Part shown: piece by piece, positions 45,252 through 52,716 of the stretch
How positions within the stretch are numbered: position 1 is the first letter of the stretch
Layout of the letters: the number at the start of each line of letters is the position of its first letter
NCBI GenBank assembly: GCA_963753545.1
Contig: CAVWCQ010000009.1
Span: forward strand, 62,001 to 126,000
Reading direction: 5' to 3'
From: CAVWCQ01 sp963753545
GTDB lineage: Bacteria; Chloroflexota; Anaerolineae; Aggregatilineales; Aggregatilineaceae
Length of the DNA stretch: 64,000 nucleotides
The notes under the pieces: model-generated
Told to the model about the DNA's origin: nothing
Database searches by the model: none
The model's input: only the letters and a program-made list of their open reading frames with translations
Position numbers and translations under genes: made by a program

Positions 45252-47151
45252 ATTGTTTCCACCACAGCGCGAAGTTATAGAGGACCCACAGTGCTTCACT
45301 CTGCCGCCGGCCAGGAGCGCCATCCGCCATCCGTTTGACTGCATCCCGATCCAGAAAATCCGTCTGCTCACAAAATTCGCTCAGTTCGCGGCGGATCGAG
45401 TCGCCCAGCCGTTCGTGAAACCACTCGGTTACCGGGACGCCAAATCCCTGCTTGGGGCGATCAATGATCGTGTCGGGGATCAGGCCGCGCACCGACTTTT
45501 TGAGGATGTATTTCAGCGTCCCATTGCGCGTCTTGACCGGCTGCGGGATGCTCATCGCCAGTTCGACCAGCTTGTGATCCAGGAAGGGAACGCGCGCTTC
45601 CAGGCCGACACCCATGCTCATCTTATCGACTCGCATCAGCAGCAGTTCCGGCAGGCGCAGATTGAGATCGAGATAGGTCATCCATTGCAGCGGAGTACGC
45701 TCCCAGGCTTTATCCAGAAAACGCTGGTGAATGGGCCGGATGACTTCCCAGGAGGTCAGCCCGGCGAACTGCTGGCGCAAACGCGGCGATAGGATGCGGC
45801 GTTTTTGCTCGTCCGTGAACGCTTCCGCCCCGCCCCAAAAGATCGGCTGATCGAGCGATCCTCGCCGCAGGTATTCATAATAAAAGGTCTGCTCTTTGCC
45901 TGCCATCCGCGCCGCCGCCAACCCCATCCGCTTGACCAATCGCGGAACGGGCCAATCGTCATAGCGCTGAAGATTGAGCGCAAACTGCCAGCTCGGATAG
46001 CCCCAGAACAGTTCATCCGCGCCCTCCCCCACCTGGCAGACGATCACGCCGTTGTCGCGGGCAAGCTTGGAGACATAATACACGGGCACGCACACCGGGT
46101 CTGCGATAGGCTCATCCTGCAAGCGCACCATCTCCGGCAGAAAGGCGATCAGATCGTCCAGCGACAACAGGCGTTCATGATATTCCGCCCCCACCTGTTC
46201 CGCAATCAGGCGAGCATAGGCCATCTCGTTCTGGTACGTTTCAAACGCGCCCTGGTAGCCGATGGTGAACGTTTTAACGACGCTCGTCTCGCCTTCCGAA
46301 AACAGCGCGGCGTTCGTGCTGGAATCAATGCCGCCGGACAAAAACACGCCTACCGGGACATCGCTCACCTTGCGCAATTTGACGGCGATTCGCAGTTCGT
46401 CCAGGATGCACTGCGCGATCTCATCCTCACTCATGTCCACAAGCGGCGAGGTATGATCGAGCACATCCCAGTAGCGCCGCTCCGTGATCTGCCCATCTTC
46501 GCGCACACGCAGCCAGGTTCCGCCCGGCAGTTTGTGAATCCCCTCAAAGAGCGTTTGCGGCGCGGGGGTGGTCAGGAAAGACAGGAAATGAAAGAAGGAT
46601 TCCTCGTCAACCGCTCGCCGCTGATCCGGGTCGCGCAGCAGCGCCTTGATCTCCGAGGCAAACACCAGCCGCCCATTGTGCATGCTGTAGTAGAGCGGCT
46701 TGATCCCGATCCGATCCCGCACCAGCCACAGCTCACGGCGGCGCGTGTCCCAGATCGCCAGGGCAAACATGCCCCGCAAGCGGTGCAGGCAATCGATCCC
46801 CCACTCCTCAAAGGCGTGCAGGATCATCTCCGTGTCGGAATGATCGGTTTTCCAGTGGTGCGATCCGATCTGTTCCAATTCGGCGCGGATATCAGTGTGA
46901 TTATAGATCTCGCCGTTGAACACGATCCACAGCGTGCCGTCTTCGTTGCACATCGGCTGGCTGGCGGATTCAGAGAGATCGATAATCGACAGGCGGCGGT
47001 GGCCTAATCCTACCCGCTGATCCGGTGCGATCCAGAGTCCCGCGCCATCCGGCCCCCGGTGGCTCAGCGTTTCGGTCAGGCGATTGATATACGGTTCCGT
47101 GATTGGTAAGGAGCCGTTCTCAAAAACGAGCGCCCCTGCTATCCCACACAT
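45232..47151 (-). CDS. asnB: asparagine synthetase-type glutamine amidotransferase
   Basis: 639 residues from MCGIAGALVF at 47151, with AAGGGG upstream; an in-frame start at 47190 is rejected because Cys2 must be the N-terminal nucleophile. The Ntn glutaminase domain has GHRRLSIIDLS and VFNGEIYNH; the synthetase domain has the PP-loop FLSGGIDSSTNAALF. As first gene of the polysaccharide operon it may amidate a uronic acid sugar rather than make free asparagine, as proposed for such cluster copies. Intact. Confidence 0.88.
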   Translation of the reverse strand: MCGIAGALVFENGSLPITEPYINRLTETLSHRGPDGAGLWIAPDQRVGLGHRRLSIIDLSESASQPMCNEDGTLWIVFNGEIYNHTDIRAELEQIGSHHWKTDHSDTEMILHAFEEWGIDCLHRLRGMFALAIWDTRRRELWLVRDRIGIKPLYYSMHNGRLVFASEIKALLRDPDQRRAVDEESFFHFLSFLTTPAPQTLFEGIHKLPGGTWLRVREDGQITERRYWDVLDHTSPLVDMSEDEIAQCILDELRIAVKLRKVSDVPVGVFLSGGIDSSTNAALFSEGETSVVKTFTIGYQGAFETYQNEMAYARLIAEQVGAEYHERLLSLDDLIAFLPEMVRLQDEPIADPVCVPVYYVSKLARDNGVIVCQVGEGADELFWGYPSWQFALNLQRYDDWPVPRLVKRMGLAAARMAGKEQTFYYEYLRRGSLDQPIFWGGAEAFTDEQKRRILSPRLRQQFAGLTSWEVIRPIHQRFLDKAWERTPLQWMTYLDLNLRLPELLLMRVDKMSMGVGLEARVPFLDHKLVELAMSIPQPVKTRNGTLKYILKKSVRGLIPDTIIDRPKQGFGVPVTEWFHERLGDSIRRELSEFCEQTDFLDRDAVKRMADGAPGRRQSEALWVLYNFALWWKQYVVAIA

Positions 47152-47352
47152 AACCCCTTCTTTTGGTTGTTTCACCCCACCGCAGATCATATCATAGACG
47201 GTCTTCCCCGCCTTCGTAGGAGCTGCCAGAGGTTGAATAGAGTAAAAAAGTGTGTTTTGGAAAAAACGGATGATGCTGGCACATAGCTGCTGGAGGAGCG
47301 CGGCGGCTTAGCGGCTACGCCGCACGCAAAGCAGCGCCCCTCACATGCCTCC

Positions 47353-47377
47353 GCAAAAAGCGCCCCGCAGGGCGCTC
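47353..47377 (-). terminator. intrinsic terminator after the Flp-like pilin gene
   Basis: AGCGCCC and GGGCGCT form a 7-bp GC-rich stem with a 4-base loop; on the minus strand TTTTTGC follows. It starts 5 bases after the stop codon. Confidence 0.8.
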
Positions 47378-47381
47378 GTCA

Positions 47382-47897
47382 CTATGGAACATTCGCAGTT
47401 GTGGAACACTCTCCCACATTCCCATCGTAGTCATGCGCAACCGCCCGGAATTGGTGTGAGCCGCTGCTCCCGCCGAAAGCCTGACATGAACCATCCCCAT
47501 TCTGGAGGCAATACATATATTGATATTCCGTATTGGTCAGATGACCATCCACGTAAAAGTCAACCTTCCAGATGTTGTTCACTCCGGCATTGTCCGATAC
47601 ACCAGCCGACATCTTAAACGGGTTAGTGGATATAATGTTGCAGGAAACATCAATCGTTCCGGGGTCATCATCCGGATCAGGATCACCCGGATCGGAGTTA
47701 TCTTGCGCATCGCACAGCGGTGCATTTGCATTTTCGTCGAGAGAATACACAATCTGACAGTACTGCTTCTGAATACCTTCTCCCAGAAAAGCGAGAGAGA
47801 TAATAACAACTACAGCGACCAGTATAAGTGCGAGTGCATACTCAACCAGCCCCTGCCCTTTTTCCAGGGCAGCGGTTCCCCCGCGTTGGTAACGCAT
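47382..47897 (-). CDS. Flp/TadE-type pilin with an Ig-like C-terminal domain
   Basis: 171 residues from MRYQRGGTAALEKGQGLVEY at 47897, with GGGAGGAACT directly upstream. The GQGLVEYALALILVAVVV segment matches Flp-type pilins, with the cleavage-site Gly and the conserved Glu and Tyr after it. Instead of ending near residue 60, it goes on through an acidic linker (DPGDPDPDDDPG) to a domain with four Cys and VDFYVDGHLTN..FRAVAHDYDGN, an Ig-like fold. Probably a surface-exposed minor pilin or tip adhesin. No Tad assembly genes are nearby. It is monocistronic by promoter and terminator. Confidence 0.75.
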   Translation of the reverse strand: MRYQRGGTAALEKGQGLVEYALALILVAVVVIISLAFLGEGIQKQYCQIVYSLDENANAPLCDAQDNSDPGDPDPDDDPGTIDVSCNIISTNPFKMSAGVSDNAGVNNIWKVDFYVDGHLTNTEYQYMYCLQNGDGSCQAFGGSSGSHQFRAVAHDYDGNVGECSTTANVP

Positions 47898-47943
47898 AGT
47901 TCCTCCCGAATAAGAACCAGAAATAAGATAGCCATGATGATGA

Positions 47944-47973
47944 ATGATATTTCTATTGTACACTCATTTTCAA
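47944..47973 (-). promoter_or_regulatory. predicted promoter of the Flp-like pilin gene
   Basis: On the minus strand TTGAAA (47968-47973) and TATCAT (47944-47949) are 18 bases apart, about 47 bases before the ATG. Confidence 0.5.
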
Positions 47974-47987
47974 TTTAGTATTGGGGC

Positions 47988-48040
47988 AATTCTTCGGCTA
48001 ACAGGAGCATGACTTGGCTCCTAGTCATAGCTGAAGAATT
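47988..48040. other. nested hairpin element
   Basis: Outer arms AATTCTTC (47988-47995) and GAAGAATT (48033-48040) continue with GGCTA/TAGCT-like pairing. Inner arms AGGAGC and GCTCCT form a second stem. It lies upstream of the pilin promoter. No T-run. Could be an RNA element or the remnant of a mobile end. Confidence 0.4.
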
Positions 48041-48103
48041 AATTTTCGGGGGTTATAAGGACCGATAGGGTGACAGATTTTGGGAGGAAGACATTCTTCT
48101 GGC

Positions 48104-48141
48104 AAAAAACGACAGGGAAATCCTTCGATCTCCCTGTCGTT
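48104..48141 (-). terminator. intrinsic terminator downstream of the metallophosphoesterase gene
   Basis: AACGACAGGGA (48108-48118) and TCCCTGTCGTT (48131-48141) form a perfect 11-bp stem with a 12-base loop; on the minus strand a T-run and GCC follow. It lies about 150 bases after the stop at 48292. Confidence 0.8.
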
Positions 48142-48161
48142 ATCGGTTGAAGTATCAGTGC

Positions 48162-48290
48162 TTACTGGCGGGTTTGAGCAGCTTTAGCCGGATTGGTATC
48201 CCGATAGAGCGTCACCGTCGGGCTGAGGCTCCCAGTAGATAGGTACCGGACATAACTTTCGCAGCTCAGTTTTTCTCCCTGCCCTACCCG
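48162..48290 (-). pseudogene. short coding-like remnant without a start codon
   Basis: A 43-codon open stretch lies between the metallophosphoesterase stop and its terminator. It reads like protein (GEKLSCESYVRYL, then LSPTVTLYRDTNPAKA) but has no start and begins just after a stop in its own frame. It may be a gene remnant or chance. No family recognised. Confidence 0.22.
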
Positions 48291-48291
48291 G

Positions 48292-49125
48292 TTAGCTTAG
48301 CTGGGCACGGATGATCGTTTTTGCTTCGTCAGGAATATCGGGTGACTCAAGAATTTCTGTTAGAAGATCGGGCGAAGCAATCTGGGCAAGCTCACCATCA
48401 AGGCAGCGAAACATCACTCGGCGCACCGCGTCAAGGATTGGCTGGGGAGCAAGGGGAAGAACGTCGTGGAAGAGCCACCTGCTGTGGGTTAGAAGTTCAG
48501 GTGTGGCTATAGGCTTATTGGTGTTGGCAGCCGTGAATCCGGCATTGACGTCCACTGTCGGGCTGTAAATACTGAGATCAGCCAGATCAATGTAGGTGAT
48601 ATCGGGTGGTTGACCATTCGTTAGCTTCAGGCGAGCAACGGTTTGCACCGTTTGGCGCATAAAATGTCCACCGCTCGCAATGGCCCCAGGATTGATCACC
48701 CACACGCCATCGACCTGAATCGACCAGGGAACGTGTGTGTGCCCATAGATGATCATGGATGCGCCAACGTCTCGGGCCAGCGTCGCCCATCGCGCCACTT
48801 TGGGATGCCAATCATCGATTTTGCGGTTTGCGTGTTCCTCGGCGCGGTCGGGATAGTTTCCGTGTGTCAGCAGGATGCGCTGCCCGGCCAGGAAAAGAAT
48901 CTGCTGCGTTGGCAGAATGTCCGGCGCACCCTCTAACTCATCATTACCATGCACAGCAATCACGGGCGCAATCTGTGCCAGTTCATCGAGCACACTCAGT
49001 GCGCCCACATCACCGGCGTGCAGTATCAGATCCACGCCAGCGAGCGCGTCACATAGAGTTGAGGGCAGCATACGGCAGCGATCAGGTAAATGAGTGTCAG
49101 AAATCAGACCCACGGTCAGTGTCAT
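48292..49125 (-). CDS. YfcE/MJ0936-type metallophosphoesterase
   Basis: 277 residues. Calcineurin-like phosphoesterase with all metal-binding motifs in order: GLISDTHLPD (about 6-15), LHAGDVG, VHGNDELEG, LTHGNYPD and YGHTHVPW. The first 165 residues match the small YfcE-like phosphodiesterases; about 110 extra residues at the C-terminus are helical and of unknown role. Substrate unknown; the family acts on phosphodiesters or nucleotides in the cytoplasm. It lies alone between the pilin and the chemosensory operon. GAGGATA precedes the ATG inside a 12-base palindrome. Confidence 0.85.
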   Translation of the reverse strand: MTLTVGLISDTHLPDRCRMLPSTLCDALAGVDLILHAGDVGALSVLDELAQIAPVIAVHGNDELEGAPDILPTQQILFLAGQRILLTHGNYPDRAEEHANRKIDDWHPKVARWATLARDVGASMIIYGHTHVPWSIQVDGVWVINPGAIASGGHFMRQTVQTVARLKLTNGQPPDITYIDLADLSIYSPTVDVNAGFTAANTNKPIATPELLTHSRWLFHDVLPLAPQPILDAVRRVMFRCLDGELAQIASPDLLTEILESPDIPDEAKTIIRAQLS

Positions 49126-49290
49126 AGGAGGATATCCTCATCTGCATTCTGTTTTGATGGACTATACACGATGGGCTTCCAAAAGCGTTAAGTCACGCGG
49201 GATCTGAGGGAGGACAAAAGCTGCTGCACGTACAAACATGCTGAGAACCGTAAGTTCATCGCCCTGAAGTTGTGCTACGAAGAGTCCGCG

Positions 49291-50232
49291 TTAAGACTGT
49301 GTGCCTGTCTTAAGAATAGTGTCTATGGTATTGGCCACCTGCTTGCTATAAAACCATGCGACGCCAGGTTTAACAGCAACCGGGCAGATCACAACTAAAC
49401 TGACTACGTGAGGTTGGCCAAACCGGACGACATAGACCGTGTTATTATTCCCTTCGATGAAGGTCGAATGAAAGGATGTTTCACCCAGCATATTCATCAG
49501 ATTCCCAGGGGTACCGGGATCGAGGGAGAGCGCTTTACTGAACAGCATGAGACTCAATTCTTCCAACGTGCCCGCTGCACCGATCAGGTTACTATCGGAA
49601 TCCACCAGGCCCACAAATTTGGCCTGAACACGGACCTGAAGCGACTGTAGTTCAGCGCCAATGAGTAAAAATTGTGAACGGTTCACCATTAAAGCAGCAG
49701 CACGAGTTTCAGGGTTCAGGCGGCGTTCGCGATCCTGAGGGCTGTAATGTTTAGGCGGGACGATCGGGGTTGGAGGAGGTACGTGAGGCATCCGTACAAA
49801 CTTCAATTCCCAATCGATACGCATGAGGAGAAAATCATAATTGATAGGTTGGCTCAGATAGTCTATCGCGCCCAGGCGGAAAGCGGCGACCGCCGATTTA
49901 GCCGACAGATTATCGTCAATCAGGATCACCGGAAGATGCGGGTACAGGGAACTCACCGCAGTCAGCAGATCGATGCCGCTCAGGTCGGGCAGTTGAATCT
50001 GAATGATGACCAGGGAGAAGGGCTGAAGCAGGATAGCAGCCAGTCCTTCCTCAAAGCTTGCCGTACTGATCGTCTTGTATCTGCCGACATTCTCCAACAG
50101 GTCAACCATTTGCCCGCACACGTCCTGGTCCTGGCTGACAATGAGAATGGTATGCTGCCTGATGTGTTCTTGTTCTGTTGAGGACATCTCACGTTTGTCC
50201 ATCGAGTCTACAGACTCATAATTAACTATCAT
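49291..50232 (-). CDS. pseudo-receiver plus Roadblock/LC7-like domain protein
   Basis: 313 residues. The N-terminal 150 residues have the fold pattern of a receiver (HTILIVSQDQDV, then LVIIQIQLPDLSGIDLL), but the phospho-acceptor Asp is replaced by Gln and the conserved Lys by Gln (DYLSQPIN). It therefore should not be phosphorylated. The C-terminal part (about 190-313) resembles a Roadblock/LC7 regulatory domain of small GTPase systems (FVGLVDSDSNLIGAAG, VYVVRFG). Last gene of the chemosensory operon, 7 bases after the RsbT-like gene. Likely a binding scaffold or signal integrator; inferred from missing residues. Confidence 0.65.
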   Translation of the reverse strand: MIVNYESVDSMDKREMSSTEQEHIRQHTILIVSQDQDVCGQMVDLLENVGRYKTISTASFEEGLAAILLQPFSLVIIQIQLPDLSGIDLLTAVSSLYPHLPVILIDDNLSAKSAVAAFRLGAIDYLSQPINYDFLLMRIDWELKFVRMPHVPPPTPIVPPKHYSPQDRERRLNPETRAAALMVNRSQFLLIGAELQSLQVRVQAKFVGLVDSDSNLIGAAGTLEELSLMLFSKALSLDPGTPGNLMNMLGETSFHSTFIEGNNNTVYVVRFGQPHVVSLVVICPVAVKPGVAWFYSKQVANTIDTILKTGTQS

Positions 50233-50239
50233 CGAATTT

Positions 50240-50629
50240 TTAGGGTTGCCACAAAGTCAGGGAGACGACGGCTGTCTCTCCATGCATAAAAACAATCTCG
50301 TCCACCAGCGTTCCCAGCGTGTGATGCAGCGCCCACTTGACCCCATTAACGGGGGCATCCATCAACCAGGGCACAACACAGGAAACCTGAATCCCAATGC
50401 GATTGCCATGCTGGACGCCATTAAAATTAAGTTCATGTACGGTTCTGGTTTGGAGTGCAAGTTCGGCCAGTACTGCTGCCGCGCTCGCCAACCTGGCCTG
50501 GTACACGGGTACAAAGCCCAATAAGGATGATGCACGGCGCGCTGTGTCACGCGTGATCATGACATCGACATTGTCTTCCACTTTCACGGATAAGATTGGC
50601 GGAATGACTGTGTAACCTACATCGTCCAA
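50240..50629 (-). CDS. RsbT-like ATPase-fold protein with degenerate active site
   Basis: 129 residues from a TTG at 50629 with AGAGGG upstream. The pattern ARRASSLLGFVPVYQARLA, then AAAVLAELALQT, aligns with RsbT/RsbW-type switch kinases. However, the N-box Asn is absent and the G boxes (GxGLG) that close the ATP lid are not visible (DAPVNGVKWALHHTLGTL). It is thus probably a non-catalytic partner-binding protein. It sits 10 bases downstream of cheY and just before a pseudo-receiver gene, so two degenerate signalling proteins end this operon. The family call is tentative. Confidence 0.5.
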   Translation of the reverse strand: MDDVGYTVIPPILSVKVEDNVDVMITRDTARRASSLLGFVPVYQARLASAAAVLAELALQTRTVHELNFNGVQHGNRIGIQVSCVVPWLMDAPVNGVKWALHHTLGTLVDEIVFMHGETAVVSLTLWQP

Positions 50630-50639
50630 GGGTCCCTCT

Positions 50640-51017
50640 TTACGTCAATAACCCAAGTTCGCGCAGTGTATCGATCAGGTGCTCAGAAGCAAAGATATCC
50701 TTGGGAATATAATCATCTGCTCCTGCCTGCAAACCCGAAGCAGTGGAATTTGCACTGCTTTTTTCGGTGAGCATAATCACGGGAATAGACTTTGTCTGCG
50801 GATCGCGTTTGAGACGCCGGCAGACCTGAAAGCCATCCATATCTGGCAAAACAATATCCAGAATGATCAGGGCGGGATTCACTTCACAAGCGAGGCGCAA
50901 ACCATCGAGTCCGGTATGAGCCAGCTCGACATGAATGTCACCCGCATTTTCTAAGACCAGTTTGATTTGAACCGCCTGAGTTTGGCTATCTTCCACCAGC
51001 AGAATTTGTACCGGCAT
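50640..51017 (-). CDS. CheY-like response regulator
   Basis: 125 residues, receiver only. Acidic pair in LLVEDS, phospho-acceptor Asp in IILDIVLPDMDGF (about 54), Thr in IMLTEKSS and Lys in DDYIPKDIF are intact. The ATG at 51017 follows AAAGAGG. It lies in the chemosensory operon between the second cheW and the RsbT-like gene, and is the probable CheA phosphate acceptor. The IPKDIF loop is the PilH/ChpA-like variant also seen in twitching or gliding systems, which would fit a non-flagellar output, but that is a guess. Confidence 0.87.
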   Translation of the reverse strand: MPVQILLVEDSQTQAVQIKLVLENAGDIHVELAHTGLDGLRLACEVNPALIILDIVLPDMDGFQVCRRLKRDPQTKSIPVIMLTEKSSANSTASGLQAGADDYIPKDIFASEHLIDTLRELGLLT

Positions 51018-51061
51018 TCGTAAACCTCTTTCTTTTCTTTAGTACGTTTTGCGACTGAAGT

Positions 51062-51505
51062 TCAGTCGCTGGTTTGGGCGGCTGACCGCGCCTCAATACC
51101 GAGTAGTGATGTGTTTAACACCAATAAGAGTTGCTCCGGGCTGCGGGCAACACCAACAATATAAGGCGATACCCCACTCGTAAAGGGAGCTATCTGCGCC
51201 TCGTCAATGGATTCGATATCATCAGCTTCATCCACTACCAGCCCAACCGTGCCATCAGGAGTCTCTACTGCAATAATCGGCGTTTCCAACTGGTAGGATA
51301 CATCGGCCAGACCAAAACGCCGTCTCAGGTCGATGACTGGCGCAATCCGATCTGGCAGAGTCAGCAACCCCAATACATCAGGACCGGGCGCGGGCAGTTC
51401 AGTAAGTGCCACCAGATGCAGCACCCTGACTACGCTGGCGACATTGATGGCGTACCATTCATGCCCCACGCGACACTTGAGATAAATTCCGGTAGATGCG
51501 CTCAT
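51062..51505 (-). CDS. CheW-type coupling protein
   Basis: 147 residues from the ATG at 51505. Two linked SH3-like subdomains as in CheW: YLKCRVGHEWYAINVASVV, LPDRIAPVIDLRRRFGL (the usual G-x-x-x-P-V-I-D-L signature) and TVGLVVDEADDI. Couples chemoreceptors to CheA at the membrane. Second of two CheW genes in this operon; the other lies at 56407-56949, so they may serve different receptors, such as the membrane receptor in the operon and the soluble LacI-type receptor next door. A 143-base gap separates it from cheB. Confidence 0.85.
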   Translation of the reverse strand: MSASTGIYLKCRVGHEWYAINVASVVRVLHLVALTELPAPGPDVLGLLTLPDRIAPVIDLRRRFGLADVSYQLETPIIAVETPDGTVGLVVDEADDIESIDEAQIAPFTSGVSPYIVGVARSPEQLLLVLNTSLLGIEARSAAQTSD

Positions 51506-51648
51506 CGAGGTTCTTCCCATGGTATTCGGCGATGCCCGTTATCCCCAACCACTAATTCTACCTTTACTTTACTATGTAGCATATCGTTTTTCGGCAAAGT
51601 TTGTGATATGTTTGCCTTTTAATGCTGATTTCATACCATGTCTCAACA

Positions 51649-52716
51649 CTATTGGCCGTGCCCGCTCGCTTTAGGTTCGGACAAACGTATCAGGGCCTGG
51701 GCGATATCCGGCAGCGGCAGAACTTGGCGAACAGCACCGGCAGCGAAAGCAGCCTTTGGCATACCATATACCGCTGAAGTCGCTTCATCCTGGGCAATAG
51801 TATAAGCCCCCGCCTCTGCCATAACCCGTAAGCCCTCTGCACCATCATCCCCAATGCCAGTCAGAACGACTCCAATTGCGCGATTTCCATAATTTTGTCC
51901 GACCGACTCAAGCAGGATGCTGCCCGAAGGAATGTGGTAGGCCGGGCTAGGATTTTCCTCCATCTCAAACCGGTGGTTGCGATCAAGACGCAGATGTTTG
52001 CCACCCGGCGCGAGATAAACTGAACCCGGCAGCGGCTGCTCACCGGGCTGTGCCACAACCACACTCAGAGAAGTCTCGCGAGCCAGCCAATTACGCAGCG
52101 AGGCAACAAAATCGGGCGAAATATGCTGCACAATGACAATCGGGATCGCGAAGTTCGGCGGCAAATCCCGGATAATGGTTACCAGAGCCGCAGGCCCGCC
52201 CGTGGACGAGACAATGGCAATGATATCGGGCGGTGCCGAAATGCCAGGAACAGCCTCTATAGGTTTGGGAGGTGCTGCTGGTGCATGGCCTTTTCGGTGG
52301 TGAATGACATGAACGTCGGCCATCAGGCGCAGTTTGTTCAAGAGAAGCGCGACCTGCGCGGCATGCTCGGCATGAGCCGGGCCATCGGGCTTGCGGTGAA
52401 CTGCCAGCGCCCCAAGACTCATGGCTCGAAACGCGATATCTGTTTCGTGCAGTTCCAGGCTCGCCGTCACCAGCACTATGGGAGTTGGTACAGCGTGCAT
52501 GATCTCGCGGGTTGCTTCCAGACCGTCCATGCTCGGCATGATCAGATCCATTAAGATCACATCAGGGTGCAGATCGTGCGTCATCTGCACGGCTTCCAGC
52601 CCATTTTTGGCGAGTCCAACCGTGCGCATATCTGGCGCGCTGTTCACAATGTATTGCAGTAGCTCGCGCACAGATGGAGAGTTATCCGCGATCAGCACAT
52701 TCAGAATTTTAGACAT
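51649..52716 (-). CDS. cheB: chemotaxis protein-glutamate methylesterase
   Basis: 355 residues. Receiver (LIADNSPSVRELL, phospho-acceptor Asp in VILMDLIMPSMDG) joined to the CheB esterase domain: catalytic Ser in SSTGGPAAL, His in IVQHISPDF and Asp in LTGIGDDGAEGL. Removes methyl groups from receptor glutamates and deamidates glutamines. Intact. The start overlaps the cheA end by 8 bases. In the receiver the Lys motif VHRKPDG is present. Confidence 0.93.
   Translation of the reverse strand: MSKILNVLIADNSPSVRELLQYIVNSAPDMRTVGLAKNGLEAVQMTHDLHPDVILMDLIMPSMDGLEATREIMHAVPTPIVLVTASLELHETDIAFRAMSLGALAVHRKPDGPAHAEHAAQVALLLNKLRLMADVHVIHHRKGHAPAAPPKPIEAVPGISAPPDIIAIVSSTGGPAALVTIIRDLPPNFAIPIVIVQHISPDFVASLRNWLARETSLSVVVAQPGEQPLPGSVYLAPGGKHLRLDRNHRFEMEENPSPAYHIPSGSILLESVGQNYGNRAIGVVLTGIGDDGAEGLRVMAEAGAYTIAQDEATSAVYGMPKAAFAAGAVRQVLPLPDIAQALIRLSEPKASGHGQ

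Noticed and set aside
49128..49139. Palindrome GAGGATATCCTC before the metallophosphoesterase gene
   Set aside because: It contains the probable ribosome site and a single short palindrome at such a place is not evidence for an operator.
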